Shown here piece by piece: positions 1 to 11,900 of a DNA stretch of 60,152 nucleotides. Numbering within the stretch: the first letter of the stretch is position 1; each line of letters opens with the position of its first letter. The stretch is from Echinostoma caproni (Eukaryota; Platyhelminthes; Trematoda; Plagiorchiida; Echinostomatidae). Position numbers and translations under genes: made by a program. Under the pieces are notes generated by a model. It was not told the origin of the DNA. It saw nothing but the letters and a program-made list of their open reading frames with translations, and ran no database searches. The stretch covers positions 15,202 through 75,353 of the forward strand of contig UZAN01040047.1 of NCBI GenBank assembly GCA_900618425.1, in the 5' to 3' direction.

Positions 1-725
1 GATAACTTCGAAGACGAAGACCATAAGTTTAAGGCAGATAAACTGGTTTGAAGATGTGAGAAGCGGAAATCACCTTGGAATTTGCAACCTATTGTGACAT
101 CATCAGCACACTTAATAAGAAGATCATCTGGGTTAGTGGAAAGTTCACGAATATAGAAAGAGAAAAGAAAGGGGGACAGAATTGTTCCCTGGAGCACCCC
201 TGAGGTTTTTCCAAGAAACCTCGTGAATTGTGTTCTACCAGTAAAATAAGCCTGAGGGTATTATGGGACAATCCAGCACCTTGGAGTAGAGACAAAAGCC
301 TGTCAACACAGTTAAAAGCGTTATTATAATCGAGAAAACACACGAAATGCCCTGCCCTTGCATATCTAGGGATCGCAAAACTGAGTTCACCAAATGCGCA
401 TGAGCATCTAAGGTAGAACGTTGTTTGCGATAAGCGAATCGGTAGTCATCTAGCTGCCCATTATTGGGAATAATGTTAATAAGCATAAACTTTTCGAAAA
501 TCTTTAGTAAAATAGAGGTACAGGCGATTGGTCGTAGTTTCCCCGCTTCTTCTTTGGGGACTGGTGTGATGCGCACAGGTCTCCAGCAGTGGACAAATTT
601 TTGTTCCTCGAAGCAGCGGTTGAAAATACCGGTAAGTGGTTCCGCCAGCTAATACGCACATTCCCTGAGGACGACTGAACATAGCCCGTTGGGACAGGAA
701 GCTTTTGATATTTTGAGGCACTTCA
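1..725 (-). pseudogene. Reverse transcriptase domain of CR1-like LINE (frameshifted)
   Basis: This part would copy element RNA into DNA at a nicked target. Visible pieces are the fingers segment KLRPIACTSILLKIFEKFM (about 465-545), motif A FLDYNNAFNCVDR with the first catalytic aspartate (about 302-343), and motif C KCADDV with the catalytic Asp pair (about 92-116). Motif A and the fingers are in different frames, and stops interrupt the region between motifs A and C. The usual F/YADD is CADD here. The catalytic aspartates themselves are still readable, so inactivation comes from frame damage. The C-terminal part lies left of the window. Confidence 0.8.
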
Positions 726-904
726 GCTGTGCACGCACCTGATTAGAATTGACATGTGAAACTTCACGATGGTCAACTGATTGGAAATAAGGATGCAATA
801 CTTCAGTTTCAGTTGATGTGGAAACATGCAGTTGAGTTCATCTACTGTGGGTTGGGGCCTGCGTAGTCTGACTTTTCTTTCACAAAGTTTTTTCAAAGCA
901 CTCC

Positions 905-1960
905 AGATTTACTTGCAATTACGGTCACCAAGAGGGGTTTTAGTGTAGAGTTTGCCAAGATTTTGGATCTCATTCTTGATCAGTACTGACGTTTGTTTAA
1001 CTAAAAGTTGATCACGATTTTTATATGCCCATTCCTTGGTTCTTCTGAGGGTCTTCAAAGCGGGAGAGGAAAACCTGACGGGACTGATATACATAGGGGA
1101 TATGGGGCAGCAGATGTCAAAGCAGAAGTTCAAATAACTCATGATGTGTTCACATTCGATCGAGACACTTAGATCAAAGAACTGATCAAACTTTGTACCA
1201 GAGAACATTTCTCTCAGTGATGCCAAGTGGGCCGGGTCGCACAGTCGATGAAAAATCTTCCGGCTATATGTACGTGTCACTGTGCTATGATGTTTTTTTG
1301 AGTAGACTTTTGGCAAAACATTTATGCTACAATGATCGGAGTTTGCCAGAGGGGTTTCTCTTCGCACAGCAAACAGGTCAGGATCGTTCGAAAACACAAC
1401 GTCCAGCTGCGTGTTTCTTCTTGTGGAGACATTTACAAGATAGTAAAGAGAGGGACAAGTCAAGAAATGAATATCTGCATGGTTAAAATCACCACTAACA
1501 ATAAAAAGAGAGCGTTCCGTGTAGTTAGAAAGTTTGGATATAAATATATCAGCAAACGTCTATATATCAGAAGTTGTACTGGAAGGTGCTATGTAAATGT
1601 TCGACGCCACAACAGAGGGATATTTACTAAGGAAACTGGGTTTTACATTCAACCGAAAGACATGAGATATATCCTACGTTGTAGGTGAAGATAATCTTTG
1701 TAGAATTACACCAAGATGATTTGGCGTAGGTTATTAGACCACCACCTCGATTTCGTGGTAAACAGTCTCTATTCAACCGATGCATATCAAATAAATCCAA
1801 CTCAACCAAAGAGTCGTTGCTGTTACGTGAGGCCACTTGCCAGCCTGCTCGGTGTTTTCTGAGGAAACCTGATCTAGCCTGTCTGCATCTTTTGTATCTA
1901 TTTTTAACTTGACGACTGAACTGATAGGGAATGCCACTCTTGCGCGATAACACAATATTG
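905..1960 (-). pseudogene. APE-type endonuclease and linker region of CR1-like LINE
   Basis: This half of the LINE would nick the target DNA. The first open part (1953-1627, minus) carries RGGGLITYAKSSW, the core strand typical of LINE AP-endonucleases. The second (1463-909, minus, 184 codons) begins with LDVVFSNDPDLF and then SDHCSI, which is the terminal catalytic S-D-H motif. After that comes the basic linker that leads into the reverse transcriptase (SSPALKTLRRTKEWAYKNRD). The two parts are in different frames. The 184-codon stretch has no stop and is one of the longest open frames in the window, but it is transposon-derived and not a host gene. Confidence 0.8.
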
Positions 1961-2130
1961 CAAATTCTCTAAAGATTCCGGGCCGTACGTGATCATGAAA
2001 GCGATGAAAGAAAATTTGATTCAAACGATTAAATCTAATGTGTGACGTAAAAGTTGATAAATTGTCCACTGGAGCACAAAATGTAGCACGGCCAAAATTT
2101 GAAGGCCCCGCCTTTACCATCTGTGAAACA

Positions 2131-3440
2131 AGGCTCTTATTTCAACATCCTCTAACGTTGATCCTCCTTAGATCACACAGGTCAAGCGTGCATGTGAAGC
2201 ATTAGTTTGACATGCAGCACCCTTTGATTTCAACGATTAGTAGATGTGTACATTTGGTGTAAATATTAAATCCCAGTTTTCCAGTAGATGAACTCCGTAT
2301 ACAGAGTTCAGTTATCAGCCAATATTGAGAAGGTTTAACAGTTCGGGAGGACACTTTCATCAGGCTTGTTTGCGAGCACCATAGTTTTGCGTATGCACTA
2401 AACCAATTAGGATTTGAACCCGGAACACACAAGGTTGTTACTCGAACGTTATTATCACGTGCGTTTTTAGAGTTGATCTTCAGTGATTACTAACTCCACA
2501 CCGCATTCATGTGAAGCAGAGCTCATTCGTCGGGCCGCGTGCTGACCCCATAAAACGATAGTAGCAAAAACTCAAAATATTGACAAAATTACGAAAATTT
2601 AGTAGAGTAAGCGTTTGTAGGTATGTCTGTGCATGTGTGTTTTAGGGAGGGGCTGCGGCTCATCGCTTTCAAGCCAGAATGTGTCTGTTACATGACATAA
2701 CTCTGACGAAGAGATACGTCAATTTTGAAGAGGTTCCATTGTCAGAGTCCAGGTTACCTGATGAATGAAGAAAAAAAACAGTGCACAGAAATAATGAACT
2801 GAGAGCAAAAATTCAACCCAGTTTTGGAACAGAAAACAGAGTAAACTTGAGCAAAACCGTGACTTTCCTCAGATCCATTCTTTCTCAACGTTTAGTATTT
2901 CGAGCCTAATGCCTGGGACTAATGATGATATTGTCCCACATCATACGCAACATAGCTGTATTAAGATCCCCTTATGATTTTCCTTCATTCATAGCTATCG
3001 ACATACACGTATGGTACTGGGAACTGGAATGTTTTTCCAAGATCAAAATAATGTTACACGATGTTCCTCAATACCTTCTGTACGTTTCGTCTCCAAGGTC
3101 AAAAGCACGACTCTGCAGTGACCACAGGGGCTCTGGATGAACAAACTGAATCAGAAGATTCATGAAAAAAAACGAAGCAGCTATTTATGTATTGAAATTT
3201 TTTGGTATGGTATATAATGGAGACTAGAGTAGAAAACACAAATTCAATGAAAGTGATTTTCTCCATGGGACATTTCATACCATTTCTGAAATTGGTCTTC
3301 TTTTTTCGTAATTTTGCACAGATTAAAATGAAAATAATTCTCTACCGACATCGCTGTGTTATTAACTCTATAACTTTCACAATAAAACAACACATGGCGC
3401 ATCGATTTTTCGATACACTCCTAACATCGTTTGGTCCTGA
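2131..3440. other. Intergenic; one tRNA-like box near 2405-2445, otherwise nothing recognised
   Basis: No exon with convincing splice borders was seen. Near 2405-2445 the minus strand reads GGGTTCAAATCC, which resembles the B box of an internal RNA polymerase III promoter, so a worn tRNA-derived SINE may lie at about 2230-2470 (minus). The rest is AT-rich with short open frames that show no domain. Confidence 0.35.
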
Positions 3441-3444
3441 TGTG

Positions 3445-3650
3445 TTGAAAATAAGTGCATTCAAATCCGATGGAAATGTTTATGATAACCGACGAAGAGA
3501 ACTGGTCAGCTTTTTGAAAATGTTTTGGGGTAGTCAGCAGAGCGTACTTTTTTGTGTCTCTGTCAAGACTGGAATCACGAACGTACAGGTTGGGACTTGG
3601 AACCGTTAACCGTGAGCTACATTCATCACCTTGTGTGGATGATTTAATCA
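3445..3650 (-). repeat. SINE-A copy 1 (tRNA-like short repeat)
   Basis: Read on the minus strand, this segment follows the same order as the copies at 21485-21780 and 43100-43400: a CACAAGGTGAT lead, a tGTAGCTCA-type A box, a GTGATTCxAGTCTTGACAG B-box region, a GACxAGxxCxxAAACAG block, then GGTTATCATAAACATTTCC. It is worn but collinear over about 190 bases. The family name is mine; no database name is claimed. Confidence 0.7.
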
Positions 3651-3661
3651 TTTTAGGTTAG

Positions 3662-4012
3662 CCCATTCGATTGTTCAGAGGCACCAGGCACTATTGATGG
3701 TCTCGAGTGTGTGTTTCACTCCTTGGGAGATCGTTAATTCCTCACGACGTAAATGCATTCGAATACGATGGTGTAGGTTAGAGGTAAGGGTTTGAAGTCA
3801 TCACCCGAGTGTTCGCGGTTAGAGTCTTGATAGGGACACAGAAATACGCACTACTGAAAAGTCTCAAACAGGACGAAATAACTGTCCAGGGCTCTATTTC
3901 GATCATCACAAATATTTCCATCACTTTTAAATACAGTCAAATAGTGGTTAATTACCGACCGCTCAAGGGGTAAAACTCACTCCTTTGTGACTGTAAACAA
4001 TCGAATGGGCCA
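3662..4012 (+). repeat. SINE-A copy 2, fold-back form with inverted ends
   Basis: A plus-strand SINE-A body (about 3770-4010) is preceded by about 110 bases (3662-3775) that are the reverse complement of the SINE-A tail. The outermost bases are an exact 15-base inverted pair: GCCCATTCGATTGTT on the left and AACAATCGAATGGGC on the right. The body contains a worn A box (TGTAGGTTAGAGGT) and the tail blocks shared with the copies at 21 kb, 25 kb and 43 kb. It could also be two SINE insertions in opposite orientation. Confidence 0.65.
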
Positions 4013-4974
4013 AGACAAAATTGATATTCCAAGTCAACATCACTTTTGACTCGGAAAGCTTGAGCGATGATGAGTCCGGATACATTGACTTGGAAATCGT
4101 GAGTACCACCATGAATAACGTGTTTACCACTGGATCCATTTCACTGATGCATTTCATTTGGAGTGATGATTTTGTCAACAAAATCCACACACTCAGCTTT
4201 TGTCTATGGCCTCACAACTCAGTTGCTCACTTGTTCTCATTCACACCACAATTAGGACAACTTGGATTCCTTCACCGCTGTAGTAGTCACAATAGGCTTA
4301 TCGCAGGTTCCGCCAGCCCGGAACTCCCTTCACACTCAGTTTGCGCGTGTGCTCACCGTAGTTCGTGAGTGAAGCAGTGATGCGCGTGACCGGTCCACAT
4401 TTATCATCCAATATCGAGGAGGTGTGCATCGGCTGCACACACACACGTGATGGTTCGTGGTTCTCACTTTTCTGTCATTTTGTTGTGATTCCGTTGACAC
4501 CGATTTGCGTCGGAGAGATAGAGAAGGTAAATTATGCATCGCAATGTCCGTCGACGTTTAACGAGAATTCATGAAAAATTGACAAACCATCGACTGTGGG
4601 TTCCTTCACCGGTTCCGAATTCGTTCCCTAATAGCGAACCGCAAATATATTTATTACTTTGGGTAATCACTGGTTTTAATGGGTTTCTTACAAGAACCAG
4701 TTTAGAAGTAGTTGCAGTCCTCCGGTTTGTTGGGGATAATGAGAACTAACACACTAAAGGTATAGTTTAATTTACATTTGTTCCTCAGGAACTGCATTTG
4801 AAGCCTGACCCAAGGATCTCTTGTGAATATAAATAAGAAAATAATAGACTTTTAGGAACGTTACTGAAAGTGTTCAATTGCATGAGGCTATTCTTAGTGA
4901 AAAATACCGATTTGCAGCATNCTGGACGGTATTTCAAGTACAGATTTGTTATGTTGCCAAATTGTTATGGTTCC
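4013..4974. other. Intergenic; single n at 4921, nothing recognised
   Basis: Short CA-rich stretches near 4435-4445 and scattered short open frames are present. No splice-bounded exon or repeat family shared within the window was seen. The single n at 4921 is an assembly mark. Confidence 0.4.
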
Positions 4975-5290
4975 ACCTATATACGTTGCCTACTATTAGT
5001 TCGCACAGCACTATATCCTAGGTGAATACCACAAGTGCAAGAACACAGCATATAGCACAGTAATAATAGTAGCACACGGGAACACGAGAACAGCGGACTA
5101 GCACCAAGTCCGTGAGCGGATGATAGTTCTAGAAACGGAAGGTACCTAGGTGAAACACAGGACGCACGGTCGGCTATCGATCTCTCAGACCTCCCAAAAC
5201 ACGCGAGAGAAGACAAGGCTTCAGCAGCACGGGATTTTATTGGTGCTGAGCACAAGTCACAGGTCACGAGTCACGAGTCAATTTACAAAT
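4975..5290 (-). repeat. Possible LTR-like segment
   Basis: On the minus strand this GC-richer block has a short repeated CGTGACTCGTGAC head, an AATAAA signal about 40 bases in, and a change of composition at both edges, as in the long terminal repeats of gypsy-type elements. No matching second repeat, primer-binding site or pol gene was found beside it. If it is an LTR it is a solo copy. Confidence 0.2.
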
Positions 5291-6304
5291 TTTACTCTGA
5301 TGCTTATATGTGACTGAAAATAACATTGATCAATGCAAGAAAACGAATGTACCAATGAAATACACAGTGAGCAATGTTCAACCAGCCACAGACTACGAAT
5401 CAGACGGACAGAGAGAGTGAATGTTGCCGTACGACGCAATATCATTGATTTATTTCCTCGAAATTAGTATCGATCTGCGATTACCCTAATTCGGGTCCAA
5501 TGTATTGTGTTGTTTGATTTTGTTCACAGAATTAGCAAGTATACAGATGGGTTTATCTTGGGACGAAAGGTATTGATCTTCGTCCTAACAAAACTGCAAA
5601 TAACTGTTGATTTTGGCTTGGACTGCACTTCAACTTGTGATGGTGTCTTTGAATTCGAAAAGACACAACAGCTGAAAAGTGAGGAACATTACACAATCAA
5701 ATAATTCAAGCAGGCAGTCAGTCATCTGCAGTCAGAATTTCAGTTAGTCAGCTGCAGTCAGTGAGTCCTCAGACGTGTGATTGTCTGTTTTCCTCTTCCT
5801 GAGTTTTATCATTTCGTATGAAAAAGGAGGTAATTGTGTGGTGTGGACTGATCTCCTTTTTGCGTACTTAGGTTAGATACAAATCAGCGGATGCGAATTC
5901 ACTCCGCCGAGACCAGGGTTAGAAGACTTGTCGATTCAGATTGCTGAGGGGTTATTCAATGAATGAATTCAAGTTTCATTTAGCCCCCTTAATCTACTCT
6001 TCGCATCTGAACATGTGTGGGCATGTTTCCGAACGCAGCGAGGCAGCAATAGCGAGAACGCCTAGTGGCGATGGAAAAGAGGTACAGGTTAGCATGAAAT
6101 CATTCCAACACCATCTGGCTTTTCCCGTTTCCATTGCTTTCCTTGGTAGATATTTGATTAATCTAGCTTCCTACCTTAAATAGATTGGATATTTCTTGAG
6201 TTCGGAATAGAGAAGTTAAAACGATTTTTATTCTCATATAACTCACGGTTACTTGTGAGTAAGGATGTAAGAAAATTAATATTGATGGATTAGAACGGAC
6301 CATC
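5291..6304. other. Intergenic; short CAGT-rich stretch, nothing else recognised
   Basis: A low-complexity CAGTCAGT-type stretch lies at about 5707-5765. Other short open frames show no domain and no convincing splice borders. Confidence 0.4.
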
Positions 6305-6540
6305 CTTCAGCCTTTACCTTCACGCACATTCTTCAGTTCCTCCAATTAATCATACACTCGGAAGCACTAGGCCCAAGTTTCACTCCTTTTAGAGCTCATC
6401 AGTAGTGCATATTGATCGTCTAGTTCGGGATTTGAACTAAGGGCCCAACAATCTACCCTGTTAACTTCAACCGAAAGCCACTCATCAAGCCAGGTCTTCG
6501 GTGCAGATTACGGGCTAACTGGCCCTAAACCCATTAAGCA
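6305..6540 (-). repeat. SINE-B copy 1 (minus)
   Basis: The minus strand shows the SINE-B signature: a tRNA-like GTTCAAATCCCG B box (about 6425-6440), then GCACTACTGATGAGCTCTAA, a GAAACTTGGGCC block, TGCTTCCGAGTGTATG, and a GTGCGTGAAGGT tail. The same order occurs at 6545-6725, 28020-28240, 32775-32990 and 53085-53330. Confidence 0.7.
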
Positions 6541-6544
6541 GGGT

Positions 6545-6725
6545 TAATAATTCCCATTCAACTCACTGTGGAAACGCAAAAGCCCTCCAGCGTGAGTCTG
6601 GAGTTCAACTCCCAGACGGACAGAAGGATATGCACAACTGATGAGCTCTAATAAGAATAAACCTCGAGTCTCGTGCTTCCGAGTGTATGATTGACCAGAA
6701 CAACCGAGGAATGCGCATGAAGGTG
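6545..6725 (+). repeat. SINE-B copy 2, head-to-head with copy 1
   Basis: On the plus strand the B-box part GGAGTTCAACTCCCAGAC leads into CACAACTGATGAGCTCTAA, TGCTTCCGAGTGTATG and GCATGAAGGTGAAC. It lies directly beside the minus-strand copy at 6305-6540, so the two heads face each other and could fold into a long hairpin. Confidence 0.7.
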
Positions 6726-8878
6726 AACTATTATTATTATTACTATTATCATGTGACTTACCTGCAACGCTCCATTCCTGACGAGCAACAGATTTGAGCA
6801 TCATTTTCCAACGAGTACAATGGGAGTCTCAATTAAACTTAAAATCTTTCTATCAGTAGTTAATTCTTGATTCATCCTAATGCCTAAACAATGCGGAATC
6901 GTCTTCACTGAAGGTGAATGAACACAGTAAAAAAACTTGGAAAATCAACATTTTTATTTTTAATCGCTGCGGCGGAATTTTCGTCACAAATATGCTATGG
7001 TATTCTTTTCAGCTAATTCGCAGATTTTCTACGATCGACATTTTGTACACATTTTATATTTTATATAAAGATTTAAAAAAGTTAAATGCAGCAGACTTCT
7101 TAGTTGTTTATTACCAGTACCTCGGATAGCTACATAATGGCGGTCGAATAAACAACTGGATCCTTTGGTCTCTGTTTAAGTGAGGCATATTGTGTGGCTT
7201 ATCGCTTTAAAAATTCGTGGCATTATTTATTATTCCTCCCAAACACCCGATCGATGATGAATTCACACGCATCACATGAACTAGTTATCTGTAAAAATTC
7301 CTCGTTGATTAATGACTACAATTAAAATTGTGGGTGGAGTTCACCAGGGTTTAGAATTTGTCCAGTACAGGTACACGTTTCAAACCCGAACCGCAAATGA
7401 ACACCGGTGATTGTTGTCAATGGTTACAGTAAAAATCTAACTTGAGACCGCATAATCGCATTGGAAATGCACTAACGGCAGAAGTAATTAGTGAGCTCAT
7501 TAGATGCGACGCTGTCCTAGATTGTTGGGTACAGGTTTTGAAAAGCCTGATCACACACATTGGTCTCAATTGTTCACGTTCTCTCCACAGCTGTTGTCTA
7601 TCAGTGCCCTATGTTGGCAGCTACACAAATTCTTTTAGAAATAGAATAAAAACCTATCCGACACGTGAGAATAAAACTAATTCCGAAGGACTGAAAACCA
7701 CATTGAACCATAATTTACCAAATCAGTGTGAATGAATGTGCATGGATTGACCGGGACCATATTGACCCTTATCTACACACCTCTGAATTCACCTGAAACA
7801 GTTCAACAAGGTGATTCCATAAAAGAGCATTGTGAACCGGTTGCCGCAAAGTCCGAAACACTCAACGCAACAGATTGCCTGTTTCTAATCTTTGTAAACA
7901 TTTTCTATGGGAAATAATGAACAAAATTATCCCTTTTGTGATACTTTTTCCTCGCTTTTGAATTGAAAAATCAAATCAGTAATTAAAAATAGTTATTCTC
8001 AACCCAGCGTGATTGAATGGAAAAATAGTTCAAAGAGAGTTAATTTGCAATTACCTTCTTCCTCTCCGCACCAGCAGAAGACTTTTCCAGTATGCGATGA
8101 GATATTTTGTGAATTGTTCACACCGATGTCAGCAATTGAACGCGTGCACCAAGAAAGCACGTGATGTAGGCAAAAATGCGTGAATTCACTTAGAAGCTTC
8201 AACAATCAATCATCTGTTCTAACTGCTTTATGGAAAATACAACCCCGTACAAGGTCCCACTTCGTACAACCAAGTGTATCTGTTGAGAAAATTCCCCAAT
8301 AGACGAGCTTGAACGAGTAACGAAAACCTTAATAAATAATTTATTACCATTCCAAGATATTCACTGAGAAGAGAAACGCAATTCTTCTTCTAAACCGAGT
8401 CAAATGCGTTGCAGTGTGGTTGTTCCTCACTGTCTTCCACGCAGCATCAAACTTTCGATAGGAAAAAGCCAAAAACTGCTTATGCTGATCTCATCCATGA
8501 TTGTCCACCATTTCAACTTCACGTATGGTGCAAATTATCTAAGTTGAACGACAAGGCAGCTGTCTCGATACACTCAAATATATCATCGCAGCTGTCTCGC
8601 ATGCAGTAGGAGTGGAATTGGGTCTAACTCAGTTGTCACTCAGTCTGCAGAGACAAGACATTGAAAAGCATACACTCAGACAGAAACTCTCTGAGAGCAT
8701 CAGCATTTGAGATGTTGGCATCCGCGAGGGCAGTAGACATTTATCTCATGAAATCTGCGCACAATGAAGGTCAGATTTTTCTTTTTACTTTCTTTTATAT
8801 TTAGTGAATGTGCAGCCAACTTTCAGGAAGGAGGCTGCGGTTATACGAAGGCTGCCTGGGGAAATAGGGAAGACGGGC
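6726..8878. other. Intergenic, AT-rich; nothing recognised
   Basis: Short ATT-rich runs (about 6730-6750) are present. Open frames of 60-97 codons lack domains and good splice borders. Confidence 0.4.
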
Positions 8879-8950
8879 GGCGGTGGAGCGGTTCGAACCT
8901 GGGATTTCCGGGTCACCGTTTGGTGATCTAACCATTTGGCCATCACCGCC
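8879..8950 (-). repeat. tRNA-like 72-base element with paired acceptor stem
   Basis: On the minus strand the first seven bases GGCGGTG pair perfectly with the last seven CACCGCC, like a tRNA acceptor stem. Inside are TGGCCAAATGGTTAGA, which resembles the A box of Leu/Ser-type tRNA genes, a TCACC/GGTGA hairpin where the anticodon arm should be, and AGGTTCGAACC as a B box. The T stem does not pair well and the anticodon loop is only four bases, so a working tRNA is unlikely. It is best read as a tRNA pseudogene or a SINE head. Confidence 0.5.
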
Positions 8951-11900
8951 TGCATCTGAATTTAGACATCAGAGTCGAACAAAACATACATTTGTTCGTA
9001 AAATAACGGGCCGTGGAAAAATCATTAAATACGAAATAAGGATGTCTGAATCAAAAGACGTGCTCGATGAGCAGTAGAAAGAAAACAGAAATAATTTTTG
9101 TTATTCATTTAGGTTCGTGCGGAATTCATCTGTGCTATTTAACGACAACAGGAGTTCAAAGCAGATTAATCAAGGCAAACGATTGTGCTGCAGCTAATTA
9201 CTCGCTAAAGAAATCGTGCTTTTAGGTGAGAGTAACATGCAGATCACTCAAGGTGAAAAGGATGTGTGGTCTCGATGTGTTGATCACATAACAGTTCGAT
9301 GATTGTGTCAACTGAGATGTGAGGGAAACAGGAACTTTGTCAGCTGAAGCGTAACGTACCGTGGTAGCGTCTTTGTTAATTAGATCAGGGGAAAGAAGGA
9401 GGGAGAAGAGGGGAGCGGTAAATTAAACTGGATAAGACATACTCATTTATCAATGAGATCATAACGGTTGGCCAGGTACCACATTGCCTGGGTCTACGAG
9501 GTTAAAAGAACAGTCATCGAGGTTCTTCCACGTGCAAAACGAGCAATGTAAATGGGTATTTATGGTGAAATCCAGGTTCTTCTACAGCTGGAAATATTGG
9601 AATGAAGGCAGAATTAAGGGTTAGAGTCTTGAAAGTGGGAAGCCATACTCTTCGCAATGGGGTGTTATAATGGAGATCAAATTGAGGCAAGCAGTTGTGA
9701 ATACCGTGTTATTTTGGGAAAAGGAAATTAAGTCATGCTGGTCATGCTTTTGACCCGGTGTGGACATATGACTCTATCACTACCATCAACAAACAGTTGC
9801 TTGATCTGTACANGTACAGGCTGGAAAATGAATCATTCAAAAAGAATTGTTCGACTTCCGACTTGAGTTCTGATGTTACACTGGGTTTATTCTGAAATCA
9901 AGCTCAAACATTGAAACAGTAACTAAACCACGTGTATCATAGAGCAAACTGAATTTCCACTGCGTGCAGAACGAGGTAATATGTACAGTATAAGTAGGAC
10001 AAGGTCCTCGAGTTGGTAAAGGTTTTGAACTACCCGAATCCATTGAACAACGAGTACTATTCCAGGAAAAGCTAAGGATCACTCTAAACTCGTCAGATCG
10101 TTTGGAATTGCAACATCACCACCATTCGTTTTTTCAGCATCGTTTTCTATCTTGTGGCAAGCAGTCAAAGCGATCGATATGCACAAGTGTGTGTCGCTAG
10201 CAGTTTCATTCAATAAAGCTGCTTGAATGCAGTCAGTAAAAACGTTAAGATGAATTCGAGACCACTAGAGGACGTTGGTTAGGCATGNTAGAGGACGTTG
10301 GTTAGGCATGGCAAGTTTTTAAACGTTGATCCGGTGTTAGTAATAAACGACAAGGGAACCCTAAGTGACTTAGGGGTCCTTATACTAAGGGCTGTTTTCT
10401 AACCTGTCCGCGTGCTCGTGCGGTTCTTGATCTAAACTAATTCACACCATGAGGTAGAAACCCCACCCCTCATCGTGGGTGAGAAATCGCACTAGGTTGA
10501 GTAGGAACTGCTGCATGCAATTGGACGCTGATAATGGCGATGCGATAATTTCATTGTTGCAGTCACTAAATGCCTGCAGCAGCCAATAATATTCAATTAC
10601 TCCTGATCGAAGATAAAATGTTCTGAATATGGCAAATTGACGTTACGCCATTCCGGAGGTTGCACCAATCTGAAGTGAGCTGAACTCATCACGGTACATA
10701 AGACCCATCCCAATTTCTCATCGTTTCAAGTAGACCTCGACCAGCGCGTCCTAGATTTGGGATTAAATGGCTACAGAAATGCGGAGCGTGTGACTTGGGC
10801 GAGTACATTAGAACTTTCTCATCCGCTTGCTACTGTGTGTCCAATCGGCATTTGCTTGTGGGTCTCACTTCTGATGAATTCGTTAATTCCCTCAAATTGA
10901 AAATGGAATTTATGACTGACCAACATACTACTCCCAACTGCGGGTGAAATTTACCTTACAGGCTCGGGGTCATAAGCATAGTTCAATCGTGAGAGTTTCA
11001 CCTCTCGAACCGAAGTCCCACCACTCGAGCTCCAACGCGGGGATAAAAAAGCGTACACCTTAGAAACAATTGTTTAGTGCTAGTTGTCTACCCTCACATC
11101 CAAGATTTCATCAACTTTAGTTTGCATTTCAAATGTGAGGAATTAAATACTTTGAAATACTGGGTTATGATCCCCACACACGAGGGTTCTGCGCACAAGA
11201 CGCGTGTTTATAACATACCGAACGGGCAGACCGAAACAACGTAATCCAAAATGCAATTGTGTCAACCACCGAAATTCGCCTCCAAGTCCGGGAAAATAGA
11301 TCAGCTAGTTCAAAGGCAGCTTACGTGAATATTGCGTTGGAAATGGGACAGTCAGAGCCTTGATTCTTGTCCCAGTAAATTATACAGACAAAAGTGGAAA
11401 AGGCTTTTGGTCGAACGAATCATAAAAGCTGGGTATACAAACCCATAATTCCAATTTTACACCCAGTTTAATGTTGACTGGTGTTCAAAAAATCAATTGG
11501 CAAAGAGAGAACAGTCAATAGGACTTCTAATTCCAGACTTTAATTTGCTTGGGCTCTTGTGGGTAGCAGGATGTGAAAGAGTATACCCGACAGCTGTGTG
11601 TGGGACGAGTCTCGGTACGGGTTGGAACTGTCACTGGCAGACAGGTGTTTACTCCGTGAACAGAGAGAAAAATACAAACACCATGAATCAAGAGGTTCAA
11701 TGAGATGCAAACACGACTCACACTCCAACCGAATAGCAATTTGCTAAGGTTGTTGCAAGCAGAAAACGATGTACTAATTGATATATGCCCTGGGTTCATT
11801 CAAACAAAAACTTTTTTAGTTGTACTTTCACAAACCTCTATACCAATATGCAATCATAGAATGACAACAAAAATCAGCACGGGAATGATAGAGTTGTAAT

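Larger units (their letters stand above)
1..2130 (-). mobile_element. CR1-like non-LTR retrotransposon (LINE), decayed, 3' part outside window
   Basis: On the minus strand the conserved parts follow the normal LINE order: endonuclease start (about 1950-1640), endonuclease end (about 1460-1310), linker (about 1310-910), then reverse transcriptase fingers (about 580-460), motif A (about 343-300) and motif C (about 116-92). They lie in several reading frames separated by stops and frameshifts, so the copy is dead. The order APE-type endonuclease then RT is typical of the CR1/Jockey group, known in flukes as SR1 or pido-like elements. The left window edge cuts the element after RT motif C, so the C-terminal RT region and the 3' tail are missing here. 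The 5' limit near 2130 is an estimate from the loss of coding similarity. The same family recurs at 34490-35377 and 50480-52640. Confidence 0.85.

Noticed and set aside
8879..8950. Functional tRNA gene
   Set aside because: The T stem does not pair and the anticodon loop is too short.
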